Assembly: GCF_000284255.1 (NCBI RefSeq)
Contig: NC_017075.1
Location: 3,720,001 to 3,784,000 of the forward strand
Origin: Rubrivivax gelatinosus IL144
Lineage (GTDB): Bacteria; Pseudomonadota; Gammaproteobacteria; Burkholderiales; Burkholderiaceae_C
Reading direction: 5' to 3'
DNA length: 64,000 nt
The notes below the pieces were generated by a model. That model was given only the letters and a program-made list of their open reading frames with translations. It did not search any database and was not told the DNA's origin. The position numbers and the translations under genes are program-made. Each line of letters begins with the position of its first letter. The first letter of the stretch is position 1. Positions 46,118 to 55,228 of this stretch are shown one piece after another.

Positions 46118-47664
46118 GCACCGCCGAACTGGACGACGCGGCGCAGGCGCGCATCGTCGAACGCCTGCACGCCCTGCTGGCCGCCGCCGGCCCGGTGCAG
46201 GCCTTCGAGACCCACGCCTCGCGGGTGCTGGTCACCACGCAGCACGCCTACAAGTTCAAGAAGCCGATCGCGCCGGGCTTCCTGGACTACTCGACGCGCG
46301 AACTCAGGCGCCACTTCTGCGAAGCCGAGCTGCGGCTGAACCGGCGCCTGGCGCCGGCGCTGTACGAGAAGGTGCTGCCGCTGGCCGGCCCGCGCGAGGC
46401 GCCGCAGTTGGGCGGCGACGGCGAGCCGCTGGACTGGGTGCTGCAGATGCGCGCCTTCGACCAGGCGGGCCTGTGGGACCGGCTGGCCGCCAGCGGGGCG
46501 CTCGGCGCGGCGCAGATCGACGCCCTGGTCGGCGTCGTCGCGCCCTTCCACGCCGCGGCGGCCGTCGCGCCGGCCGACGGCGAACTGGGCAGCCCGGCGC
46601 AGGTGCGCGCGCCGATGGTCGAGAACCTGGACGTGCTGCAGCCGCTGCTGGCCGAGGGCCCGGCGGCGCCCGCGCTGGCCCGGCTGCGCGCCTGGGAGAC
46701 GCGGCGTTTTGCCGCGCTGGCGCCGGTGTTCGCCGCGCGCCTGGCCGCCGGCCGCGTGCGCGAGTGCCACGGCGACCTGCACCTGGGCAACGTCGTCGAG
46801 ATCGGCGGCCGCACGACGGTCTTCGACTGCATCGAGTTCAACGAAGGTTTCCGCTGGATCGACGTGGCCAGCGAGATCGCCTTCATGGCGATGGACCTGC
46901 ACGCGCACGCGCTGCCGGCGCTGGCCCACCGCTTCGTCGACGGCTGGATGGCCGCCACCGGCGACTACGAGGCGGCACGCGTGCTGCGCTACTACGAGGC
47001 CCACCGCGCGCTGGTGCGCGCCAAGGTGGCGGCGCTGCGCGCCGCGCAGCCCGGCGCGCCGGCCGCCGCGGCCGCGGAGGCCGGGCGTTATGTCGCGCTG
47101 GCCGAAGCGGCGACGCGCACGCGCGCTCCGGTGCTCTTCGTCACGCGCGGCGTCTCGGGCAGCGGCAAGACGACGCTGACGCAGGCCCTGGTCGAGCGCG
47201 GCGCGCTGCGCGTGCGCGCCGACCTGGAGAGAAAGCGCCTGTTCGGCCTGGCGCCGCTGCAGCGCTCCGACGCGGCGCTGGCGGCGCGGCTGTACGGCCC
47301 CGAGGCCGGCACCGCGACCTACGCCCGGCTGCTGGCCGCCGCCGGCGCCGTGCTCGACGGCGGCTGGCCCGTGGTGCTGGACGCGACCTTTCTGCACCGC
47401 AGCGCGCGCGAGGCGGCGCGGCAGTTCGCCGCCGCCCGCGGCGCCCGCTTCGTGCTGCTGGACTGCGTCGCCGACGAGGCGACGCTGCGCCGGCGTGTCG
47501 CCGAACGCAGCCGGCGCGGCGACGACGCGTCCGACGCCGACCTCGCGGTGCTCGAAGCCCAGTTGCGAGCCGGCGACCCGCTGGGCGCCGACGAGGCCGC
47601 CGCGGCGGTGCCGATCGGCGCCGGGGCCCTGCCCGACTGGGACGCGCTGCTGGCCGGTTCGTGA
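46114..47664 (+). CDS. APH-like phosphotransferase fused to P-loop kinase (AAA33-type)
   Basis: A 516-residue cytoplasmic fusion. Residues 1-320 are an aminoglycoside-phosphotransferase-like kinase fold with catalytic-loop HGDLHLGNVVEIGGRTTVFDCIEFN (HxDxxxxN at about residue 218) and the metal Asp in FDCIEF. Residues about 335-510 are a P-loop kinase with Walker A GVSGSGKTT and a VVLDATFLHRSAREAARQFA segment like zeta-toxin/gluconate-type kinases. Such two-kinase proteins are widespread, and the substrates are unknown. The start overlaps the previous stop by 4 bp. Confidence 0.82.
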   Translation: MSTAELDDAAQARIVERLHALLAAAGPVQAFETHASRVLVTTQHAYKFKKPIAPGFLDYSTRELRRHFCEAELRLNRRLAPALYEKVLPLAGPREAPQLGGDGEPLDWVLQMRAFDQAGLWDRLAASGALGAAQIDALVGVVAPFHAAAAVAPADGELGSPAQVRAPMVENLDVLQPLLAEGPAAPALARLRAWETRRFAALAPVFAARLAAGRVRECHGDLHLGNVVEIGGRTTVFDCIEFNEGFRWIDVASEIAFMAMDLHAHALPALAHRFVDGWMAATGDYEAARVLRYYEAHRALVRAKVAALRAAQPGAPAAAAAEAGRYVALAEAATRTRAPVLFVTRGVSGSGKTTLTQALVERGALRVRADLERKRLFGLAPLQRSDAALAARLYGPEAGTATYARLLAAAGAVLDGGWPVVLDATFLHRSAREAARQFAAARGARFVLLDCVADEATLRRRVAERSRRGDDASDADLAVLEAQLRAGDPLGADEAAAAVPIGAGALPDWDALLAGS

Positions 47665-47797
47665 GCTTCATGACGGATTCGGCGTCGGCGTGAGGGCCGG
47701 CGCGCGGCCGCTTGCCGCGCATCAACCTGCGGCCCGGCCCGAGTCGCGAGGATCGCGCCCGGCACGGCCGCAGCCCAGACGGCCGGCCGCTCCCGCG

Positions 47798-47989
47798 ATG
47801 TGCGCCCTGCGAATCACCGACCCCTTCGACCCCGAGCCCGCCGCGCCGCCGGTGCCGCAACTGGCCTGGCCGCAGCGCCATGCGCCGGCCGCCGAGTCGT
47901 CGCGCGCGGAGAACCCGGCCGGCGCAGCCGAGCCCCACGGCGACCGAAGCTGGCGCCGCTATGCCCGGCCGGCGCCGCAGCGCGCCTGA
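47798..47989 (+). CDS. Doubtful small ORF, 63 residues
   Basis: Lies in a 472-bp interval (47665-48136) otherwise without genes. The product is Pro/Ala/Arg-rich with no domain or signal peptide (it begins MCALRITDPFDPEPAAPP). No clear ribosome site precedes the ATG. It ends directly before the 11-bp tandem repeat. It may be a real short gene or chance in GC-rich DNA, and I lean slightly against. Confidence 0.3.
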   Translation: MCALRITDPFDPEPAAPPVPQLAWPQRHAPAAESSRAENPAGAAEPHGDRSWRRYARPAPQRA

Positions 47990-48033
47990 GGCGCTCCTTG
48001 GGCGCTCCTTGAGCGCTCCTTAGGCGCCGCTTG
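47990..48033. repeat. Four tandem copies of an 11-bp unit
   Basis: Consecutive units read GGCGCTCCTTG (47990-48000), the same again (48001-48011), AGCGCTCCTTA (48012-48022) and GGCGCCGCTTG (48023-48033): two perfect and two diverged copies. The period of 11 bp is close to one helical turn. It lies about 100 bp before the universal stress protein gene. Confidence 0.75.
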
Positions 48034-48136
48034 AGGCGGCGCATTGACACCGCCGCGGCCGGGGCAGAGCATGGCCTGCAACCCCCTACCCGTCACCCCG
48101 GGGCGGGCGGCCCGCCACCCGGGGCAGGAGCGCACG

Positions 48137-48964
48137 ATGAAGAGCATCCTCGTCCACCTCGACGCCTCCCCGCGCTCGGCCCGGCGCCTGGCGCTGGCGC
48201 ACCGGCTGGCGCGCGAACACGGTGCCGAGCTGACCGTCGTCTTCGCGGTGCTGCCGGCGATGCTCGCCGTGCCTTTCGCCGCCGCCGAAGGCGCTTACGC
48301 CGCGGCGACGCTGCTGGAAGAGACCGACCGCGACCTGCGCCTGCGCGCCCGCGAGATGTTCGAACGCGAGGCCGTCGCCGGCGTGCCGATGCACTGGGTC
48401 GAGATCCGCCACGACACGCTGGAAGTGGCGATGACCGAACACGCGCTGTTCGCCGACCTGCTGGTGCTCGGCCAGCACGACGCCGACGACCGCGAGACCG
48501 GCCCGGTGCCGCGCGGCCTGGTCGCTTCGCTGGTGCACGACAGCGGCAAGCCGGCGCTGGTCGTGCCGGCGACGGGCGAGGTGGCGATGCCCGGCCGGCG
48601 CGTGCTGATCGCCTGGAAGCCGACGCCCGAGGCGGCGCGTGCGGTGGCCGCCGCGCGGCCCTGGCTGCTGGCCGCCGACGAGGTGCACCTCGCCTGCTCG
48701 CTGGCCCGCCGCGACGACGAGCGCACCGGCACCGCGGCGCTGGAGCGCTGGCTGCGGCGCAGCGGCGTCACGGCGCCGATCCGCAGCCACGGCCTGGCCG
48801 GCACCGGCATCGGCGAGGCGCTGCTGTCGCTGGCCGCCGACACCGACGCCGACCTGCTGGTGATGGGCTGCTACGGCCACAGCCGCGCACGCGAGCTGGT
48901 GCTGGGCGGCGTCACGCGCACCGTGCTGCGCACGATGACGCTGCCGGTGCTGATGGCGCACTGA
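48137..48964 (+). CDS. Universal stress protein, two-domain type
   Basis: A 275-residue cytoplasmic protein with two UspA folds. The first begins MKSILVHLDASPRSARRLALA; the second begins around residue 155 (GRRVLIAWKPTPEAARAV) and ends with the ATP-binding-type GCYGHSRARELVLGGVTRTVLRTM(T), close to G-x2-G-x9-G-S/T. Such proteins respond to nutrient or oxygen stress. The start at 48137 is preceded by CAGGAG, and the upstream in-frame ATG at 48044 is rejected. It is followed by the histone-like gene and its repeats. Confidence 0.9.
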   Translation: MKSILVHLDASPRSARRLALAHRLAREHGAELTVVFAVLPAMLAVPFAAAEGAYAAATLLEETDRDLRLRAREMFEREAVAGVPMHWVEIRHDTLEVAMTEHALFADLLVLGQHDADDRETGPVPRGLVASLVHDSGKPALVVPATGEVAMPGRRVLIAWKPTPEAARAVAAARPWLLAADEVHLACSLARRDDERTGTAALERWLRRSGVTAPIRSHGLAGTGIGEALLSLAADTDADLLVMGCYGHSRARELVLGGVTRTVLRTMTLPVLMAH

Positions 48965-48983
48965 GCCGGTTCTGGAGAGCGCA

Positions 48984-49031
48984 CTCTAGGAAAAGCGCGC
49001 CGTCCTGGGGTGTCCTCTCTAGGCACAGCGC
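48984..49031. repeat. 15-bp direct repeat pair, 33 bp apart
   Basis: CTCTAGGAAAAGCGC (48984-48998) and CTCTAGGCACAGCGC (49017-49031) match at 13 of 15 positions, and their starts are 33 bp apart, about three helical turns. They lie between the universal stress gene and the histone-like gene, on one face of the helix. Confidence 0.65.
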
Positions 49032-49041
49032 CGAGACTGGG

Positions 49042-49065
49042 TGGTGTGAGGAACTCCACACACCA
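49042..49065. promoter_or_regulatory. 24-bp near-perfect palindrome before the histone-like gene
   Basis: TGGTGTGAGGA-AC-TCCACACACCA: the two 11-bp arms are complementary at 10 of 11 positions. It starts 40 bp before the ATG at 49082, where an operator or a leader hairpin would act. Confidence 0.6.
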
Positions 49066-49081
49066 TTCACGGAGGCCGGAC

Positions 49082-49741
49082 ATGTCCACCCAAGACCTTG
49101 CAAGCGTCACGCTGAAGACGATCGAGAACTACCGCACTGCGGCCGAGAAGACGGTCGCGGCCTACCGCTTCGGCGGCCACCGCCTCGTCGGCCTGGTCGA
49201 CGTCGCCATCGAGAAGGGCGTCTACGCGCGCACCGCACGCTTCGCGCCGCGCACCACCGACAAGATGAACGCGCTGCGCGGCACCGTCGCCGGCACCGTC
49301 GACAAGAGCATCGACGAAGTTGCCGACCGCGCCGCCAAGCTCGTCGACCTGGGCGGCGACACCGCCGCCGCGCAGATCACGAAGATGGCCGACCTGGCGG
49401 CCGGCGTCGACAACACGATGCTCGCCAACGGCCTGCACACCGCGGCCAAGGTGACGCTGCCGGGCGCGATGATCGCGCTGAAGCTGTCGACGACCGTCGT
49501 GCGCGGCGCCGAACGCCTGGTCGATGCGGCCGGCGCGCCGAAGAAGGCGCGCAAGCCGGCGACCCGCGCGGCCGTCGGCAAGAAGCGCACGAAGGCCGTG
49601 GCCGAAGCCGTGAAGCCGGCGGCACGCCGCGTGCGCAAGGCCGCCGCCCCGGTGGTCGAAGCCGTCGTCGAAGCGGTGCCGGCGAAGAAGCCGCGCCGCG
49701 CCCGCCCGGCCAAGCCGGCGGCCGAAGCGCCCGCCGCCTGA
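49082..49741 (+). CDS. Histone-like/phasin-like protein with basic Ala-Lys tail
   Basis: A 219-residue protein. Residues 1-150 are amphipathic helices without a signal peptide (LKTIENYRTAAEKTVAAYRFGGHRL, VAGTVDKSIDEVADRAAKLVDLG), resembling phasin or apolipoprotein-type helices. Residues 155-219 are an Ala/Lys/Arg/Pro tail (APKKARKPATRAAVGKKR, AKKPRRARPAKPAAEAPAA) like histone H1, AlgP or the PhaF tail. A DNA- or polyhydroxyalkanoate-granule-binding role is plausible, and the sequence does not decide. The start at 49082 follows GGAGG in the leader. Its own terminator follows. Confidence 0.75.
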   Translation: MSTQDLASVTLKTIENYRTAAEKTVAAYRFGGHRLVGLVDVAIEKGVYARTARFAPRTTDKMNALRGTVAGTVDKSIDEVADRAAKLVDLGGDTAAAQITKMADLAAGVDNTMLANGLHTAAKVTLPGAMIALKLSTTVVRGAERLVDAAGAPKKARKPATRAAVGKKRTKAVAEAVKPAARRVRKAAAPVVEAVVEAVPAKKPRRARPAKPAAEAPAA

Positions 49742-49772
49742 ACACGCCGCGGCCCGGCGCCGCGACATCCCC

Positions 49773-49795
49773 AGGGGCCTCAGGGCCCCTTTTTC
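49773..49795 (+). terminator. Intrinsic terminator of the histone-like gene
   Basis: Seven-bp stem AGGGGCC/GGCCCCT, loop TCAG, followed by TTTTC, about 30 bp after the stop. Confidence 0.85.
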
Positions 49796-49816
49796 ATGCC
49801 GGTACGGCGCCAAAGA

Positions 49817-49857
49817 TTGCACAGACGGAGAACGAAAAAATCACTTCTCGTCTGCAA
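49817..49857. repeat. Imperfect inverted repeat in an AT-rich island
   Basis: Left arm TTGCACAGACGGAGAA (49817-49832) and right arm TTCTCGTCTGCAA (49845-49857) pair after allowing a 2-base and a 1-base bulge. The spacer includes a run of six A. It sits immediately upstream of the -10-like TATCAT (49864-49869) of the proposed small RNA, where a regulator would act. Confidence 0.55.
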
Positions 49858-49874
49858 AATTGATATCATTACTA

Positions 49875-49981
49875 GCGAGTCGAGCTTCTACGCCGACTCA
49901 CCGGTCTGACGGCGCCGCGCACCTGCGCGGCGGACTTCGCCGGTCGGGGTGCCTCCGACATCCCGACCGGCTTTTCTTTTT
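49875..49981 (+). ncRNA. Candidate small regulatory RNA, three hairpins
   Basis: About 107 nt, not coding. -10-like TATCAT at 49864-49869 (five of six matches to TATAAT) in an unusually AT-rich stretch; the -35 is poor. Hairpin 1: GAGTCG/CGACTC (49877-49882 with 49894-49899). Hairpin 2: CGCCGCGC/GCGCGGCG (49913-49920 with 49925-49932), 4-nt loop. Hairpin 3: GCCGGTCGGG/CCCGACCGGC (49939-49948 with 49962-49971) followed by TTTTCTTTTT, an intrinsic terminator. The 13-nt loop of hairpin 3 displays CCTCC, complementary to a Shine-Dalgarno GGAGG. The upstream gene already has its own terminator, and the gene to the right is on the other strand. The terminator therefore belongs to an independent transcript. 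Confidence 0.6.
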
Positions 49982-50012
49982 CCGCCGCGCCGCCGCAGTG
50001 GCGGCGCCCCCG

Positions 50013-51182
50013 TCAGGGCATGACCTCGACGTACTGGTAGACCTCGCTGTCCAGCAGCACGCGCCGCTGCGGCAGCGGCAGTTGCTCGAACCAGGCGGTG
50101 ACGTCGTGGCGGTCGATCTCGCGGCCAAGGTGACGCACGAGTTCGCAGATCGGGTCGGTGACCTTGCTGCGCCAGTCGCCGTCCTCGCGCACGTAGCCGA
50201 GGTACAGGTTCTTCATGCAGTTGCCGCGGCACCAGCTCTGCGCTTCGCAGGTATGGCAGGGCATCTTCGGGTCGGGCTGCAGCGGGCTGCGGCGCAGCCA
50301 GTTGCCGACAACGTCGCCGGTCTGCATCTCCGGCAGGTGCATCAGGTCGGGGCAGGCGAAGATGCGGCCGTCGGGCATCACGTTGAGGATGTGCGTCGAC
50401 ACGCGGCAGGCCGTGCCGCCGCCGCACTGCTCGATGGCGCGCGACGGGAACAGCTTGTTGCGCACCGCGCCCATCAGCGGGATGAAGGGGTAGACGCGAT
50501 CGGTGTCGGCGAAGAAGCGCTCGACCAGCTTCGTCAGCACCGCCTTGCGGCGCTCGACCGACTGGCCGGCGTAGGCGTCGCCGGCGACGAACTGGAAGTA
50601 GACGAAGTCGAAGGCCTTCGTCAGCTGGTCCAGCTCCTCGAAGCTGATGTTCTCGTCGGACCAGGTCACGCGCGCGGTCAGCGTGCCGCCCAGGCTGTCG
50701 CGCACGACGCCGACGTTGCGCAGGATCTGCTTGTAGATGCCCTTGCCGCGGTAGCCGTCGGTCACTTCCTGGCCGCCGTCGATCGACACGAGCACGTTGG
50801 ACAGGCGCTGCAGCACGTGGTGGCTGAGGTCGTCGAGCAGCGTGCCGTTGGTCTGCAGCTGGAAGCGGAACAGCGGGTGGCGCTGCATCACGGCCTCGAT
50901 GAAGGGCCGGTTCAGCGTCGGCTCGCCGCCGTAGAACGTGACGTAGACCTCCTTGCCGGCGAGCTGCTGGGCGATGAACGCGTCGAGCTGGTCCATCGTG
51001 TAGGCCACGTGGCCCTGCGAATCGCGCACGTCGCCTTCGGCGATCGAGCAGTAGCTGCACTTCAGGTTGCAGCGCAGCGTGGTCAGCAGCTGCAGCTCGA
51101 CACGCTGGCCGACGATGGCCGGCTGGGAGTCGGTGGCGGCAGTGCCGGCTCGCGGATGGAGGACGATGGCTTGTTCGGACAT
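50013..51182 (-). CDS. Radical SAM/SPASM-domain enzyme
   Basis: A 389-residue iron-sulfur enzyme. Radical SAM cluster motif CNLKCSYC (about residues 38-45), the GGEPTLN SAM contact near residue 85, and a C-terminal SPASM region with many Cys: CGGGTACR, FACPD, and PCHTCEAQSWCRGNC followed by DPICE, enough for one or two auxiliary 4Fe-4S clusters. SPASM enzymes usually modify ribosomal peptides or activate sulfatases. This sequence resembles the group labelled putative peptide-modifying rSAM/SPASM, a recollected similarity. No precursor peptide, export gene or partner RRE protein is beside it. The start is the ATG at 51182, with GAGGAG about 15 bp upstream. Confidence 0.85.
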   Translation of the reverse strand: MSEQAIVLHPRAGTAATDSQPAIVGQRVELQLLTTLRCNLKCSYCSIAEGDVRDSQGHVAYTMDQLDAFIAQQLAGKEVYVTFYGGEPTLNRPFIEAVMQRHPLFRFQLQTNGTLLDDLSHHVLQRLSNVLVSIDGGQEVTDGYRGKGIYKQILRNVGVVRDSLGGTLTARVTWSDENISFEELDQLTKAFDFVYFQFVAGDAYAGQSVERRKAVLTKLVERFFADTDRVYPFIPLMGAVRNKLFPSRAIEQCGGGTACRVSTHILNVMPDGRIFACPDLMHLPEMQTGDVVGNWLRRSPLQPDPKMPCHTCEAQSWCRGNCMKNLYLGYVREDGDWRSKVTDPICELVRHLGREIDRHDVTAWFEQLPLPQRRVLLDSEVYQYVEVMP

Positions 51183-51450
51183 GATCGGGTCGGTCGACTC
51201 CTCGGGAAATCGATTCGGTTGGGAGCGCGTGGAGCGCGAGGGGTGAAGCCGGGGCCGGGCCGCGCGGCGGGGGCGCAGTGTCCCCGCCCCCGGTTCACGC
51301 GTCCCGCCGTCAGATCAAGGTTGCGGCAGATCAAGCGGCGCCCGGGCCTGCGATTGCATGGCCGGCGGCAGCCGCCCGGCTCCCTCGGAACGCCGGGCGG
51401 CGTTAGTCTTGGCACCCGGCGGCCCCGTCACGGCCGCGAGCGGACGCCCG
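51183..51450. other. 268-bp divergent gap, radical SAM / MaoC-Pta
   Basis: Contains the leader of the leftward radical SAM gene (GAGGAG near 51200 in minus reading) and the upstream region of the rightward MaoC-Pta gene. I see no coding stretch, no repeat and no clear operator. Confidence 0.4.
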
Positions 51451-52851
51451 ATGGAGATCGACCTGCGCGACGAGTGGCTGGAGAACACCACCTTCGACGA
51501 ACTCGCCGTCGGCCAGAGCGCGACGATGCGGCGCGCCCTGACCGACGCGGACATCGCCGGCTTCGCGGCGATCTCCGGTGACCTGAATCCCACCCACCTG
51601 GACGACCGCTTCGCGCGCGAGGAAGGCCTGGCCGGCCGCACCGCGCACGGCATGTGGAGCGGCGCGCTGGTGTCGACCGTGCTCGGCACCGTCTTCCCCG
51701 GCCCGGGCACACGCTACGTCTCGCAGCGCATGGACTTCCACGGCACGGCACGCGCCGGCGACGTGCTGGAGGTGCGAGTCGCGGTGCGCGCCAAGGACGC
51801 CGCCAGCGGCCGCGTGACGCTGGACTGCAGCGTGCGCCGCCAGGACGGCACGCTGCTGATGGACGGGCTGGCCATCGTCGAGGCGCCGCGACACAAGGAG
51901 CGCGTGCGCAAGGCCACCGGGCTGCGCTGGCACGTCTTCGACGCCGCCGCCGGCGTGCGCTCGCTGATCGAGCAGGCCGCGCGCCACGCCGGGCTGCGCT
52001 GCGCCGTCGTGCACCCCTGCGACGCCGAGTCGCTGCGCGGCGCGCTCGACGCCGCGCACCACGGGCTGTTCACGCCGGTGCTGGTGGCGCCGCGCGAGCG
52101 CCTGGTCGCCACGGCCGAAGCCGCCGGGCTGGACCTCGCCGGCGTCGAAATCGAGGACGTGCGCCACAGCCACGCCGCCGCCGAACGCGCCGCCGAGATG
52201 GCCGCCGAAGGCGCGGTGCAGGCGCTGATGAAGGGCAGCCTGCACACCGACGAGGTGATGAAGGCCGTGCTCTCGCGCGCCGAACTGCGCACCGAACGCC
52301 GCATCTCGCACGTCTTCCGCTTCGACGCGCCGGCGTACCACAAGCCGCTGCTCGTCACCGACGCGGCGATGAACATCGCGCCGACGCTCAACGAGAAGGC
52401 GCACATCGTGCAGAACGCGATCGACCTGGCGCGGGTGCTCGGCGTCGATCTGCCCAAGGTGGCGATCCTGGCGGCGGTCGAAGGCGTCAACCCGAAGATG
52501 GCCTGCACGCTGGACGCCGCGGCGCTGTGCAAGATGGCCGACCGCGGCCAGATCCGCGGCGGCATCGTCGACGGCCCGCTGGCCTTCGACAACGCGATCT
52601 CGGCCGAGGCCGCGCGCACCAAGGGCATCGTCTCGCCGGTGGCCGGCGACCCCGACATCCTGATGGTGCCCGACCTGGTGTCCGGGAACATCCTCGCCAA
52701 GCAGCTGGAATACCTGGGTGGCGCGGTCGGCAGCGGCATCGTGCTCGGCGCGCGTGTGCCGATCGCGCTGACCAGCCGCGCCGACGGCGCCACCGCACGC
52801 CTGGCCTCGGCGGCGCTGGCGGTGCTGGTGGCGCAGGCTGGCACGAGCTGA
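51451..52851 (+). CDS. MaoC-like dehydratase fused to phosphate acyltransferase
   Basis: A 466-residue fusion. Residues 1-150 are an (R)-specific enoyl-CoA hydratase/MaoC hot-dog domain with SGDLNPTHLDDRFAREEGL, the hydratase motif containing catalytic Asp and His. Residues 160-466 are a phosphate acetyl/butyryltransferase (MKGSLHTDEVMKAVL, RISHVFRFDAPAYHKPLLVTDAAMNIAPTL, and LVSGNILAKQLEYLGGAVGSGIVLGARVP). Homologues labelled bifunctional enoyl-CoA hydratase/phosphate acetyltransferase usually sit beside acetate kinase; none is present here. The start at 51451 follows a GAGCGG-like site; the upstream frame is rejected. Confidence 0.85.
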   Translation: MEIDLRDEWLENTTFDELAVGQSATMRRALTDADIAGFAAISGDLNPTHLDDRFAREEGLAGRTAHGMWSGALVSTVLGTVFPGPGTRYVSQRMDFHGTARAGDVLEVRVAVRAKDAASGRVTLDCSVRRQDGTLLMDGLAIVEAPRHKERVRKATGLRWHVFDAAAGVRSLIEQAARHAGLRCAVVHPCDAESLRGALDAAHHGLFTPVLVAPRERLVATAEAAGLDLAGVEIEDVRHSHAAAERAAEMAAEGAVQALMKGSLHTDEVMKAVLSRAELRTERRISHVFRFDAPAYHKPLLVTDAAMNIAPTLNEKAHIVQNAIDLARVLGVDLPKVAILAAVEGVNPKMACTLDAAALCKMADRGQIRGGIVDGPLAFDNAISAEAARTKGIVSPVAGDPDILMVPDLVSGNILAKQLEYLGGAVGSGIVLGARVPIALTSRADGATARLASAALAVLVAQAGTS

Positions 52852-52905
52852 CCCCGATCGCCAAAATAGGGAAAGGCAATCGAAAGACATTCGGCAATTG
52901 ATTAG

Positions 52906-55167
<2,262 letters not shown>

Positions 55168-55193
55168 GCGAAGGCCGGATCCGGCCGAGCACG

Positions 55194-55217
55194 ACGGGCC
55201 CCGCGGGGCCCGTTTTT
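55194..55217 (+). terminator. Intrinsic terminator of katG
   Basis: ACGGGCCCC/GGGGCCCGT palindrome followed by TTTTC, 27 bp after the katG stop. Confidence 0.85.
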
Positions 55218-55228
55218 CTTGGCGAGAC

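Noticed and set aside
47665..47797. Additional small gene between the kinase fusion and the 63-codon frame.
   Set aside because: No ATG/GTG with ribosome site and no recognisable product. It seems non-coding.
49872..49961. A 29-residue minus-strand reading frame inside the proposed sRNA, just downstream of the radical SAM gene, as a possible RiPP precursor.
   Set aside because: No ribosome binding site before its ATG. It is extremely Arg/Ala-rich by GC bias, and the DNA is fully explained by three plus-strand hairpins and a terminator.
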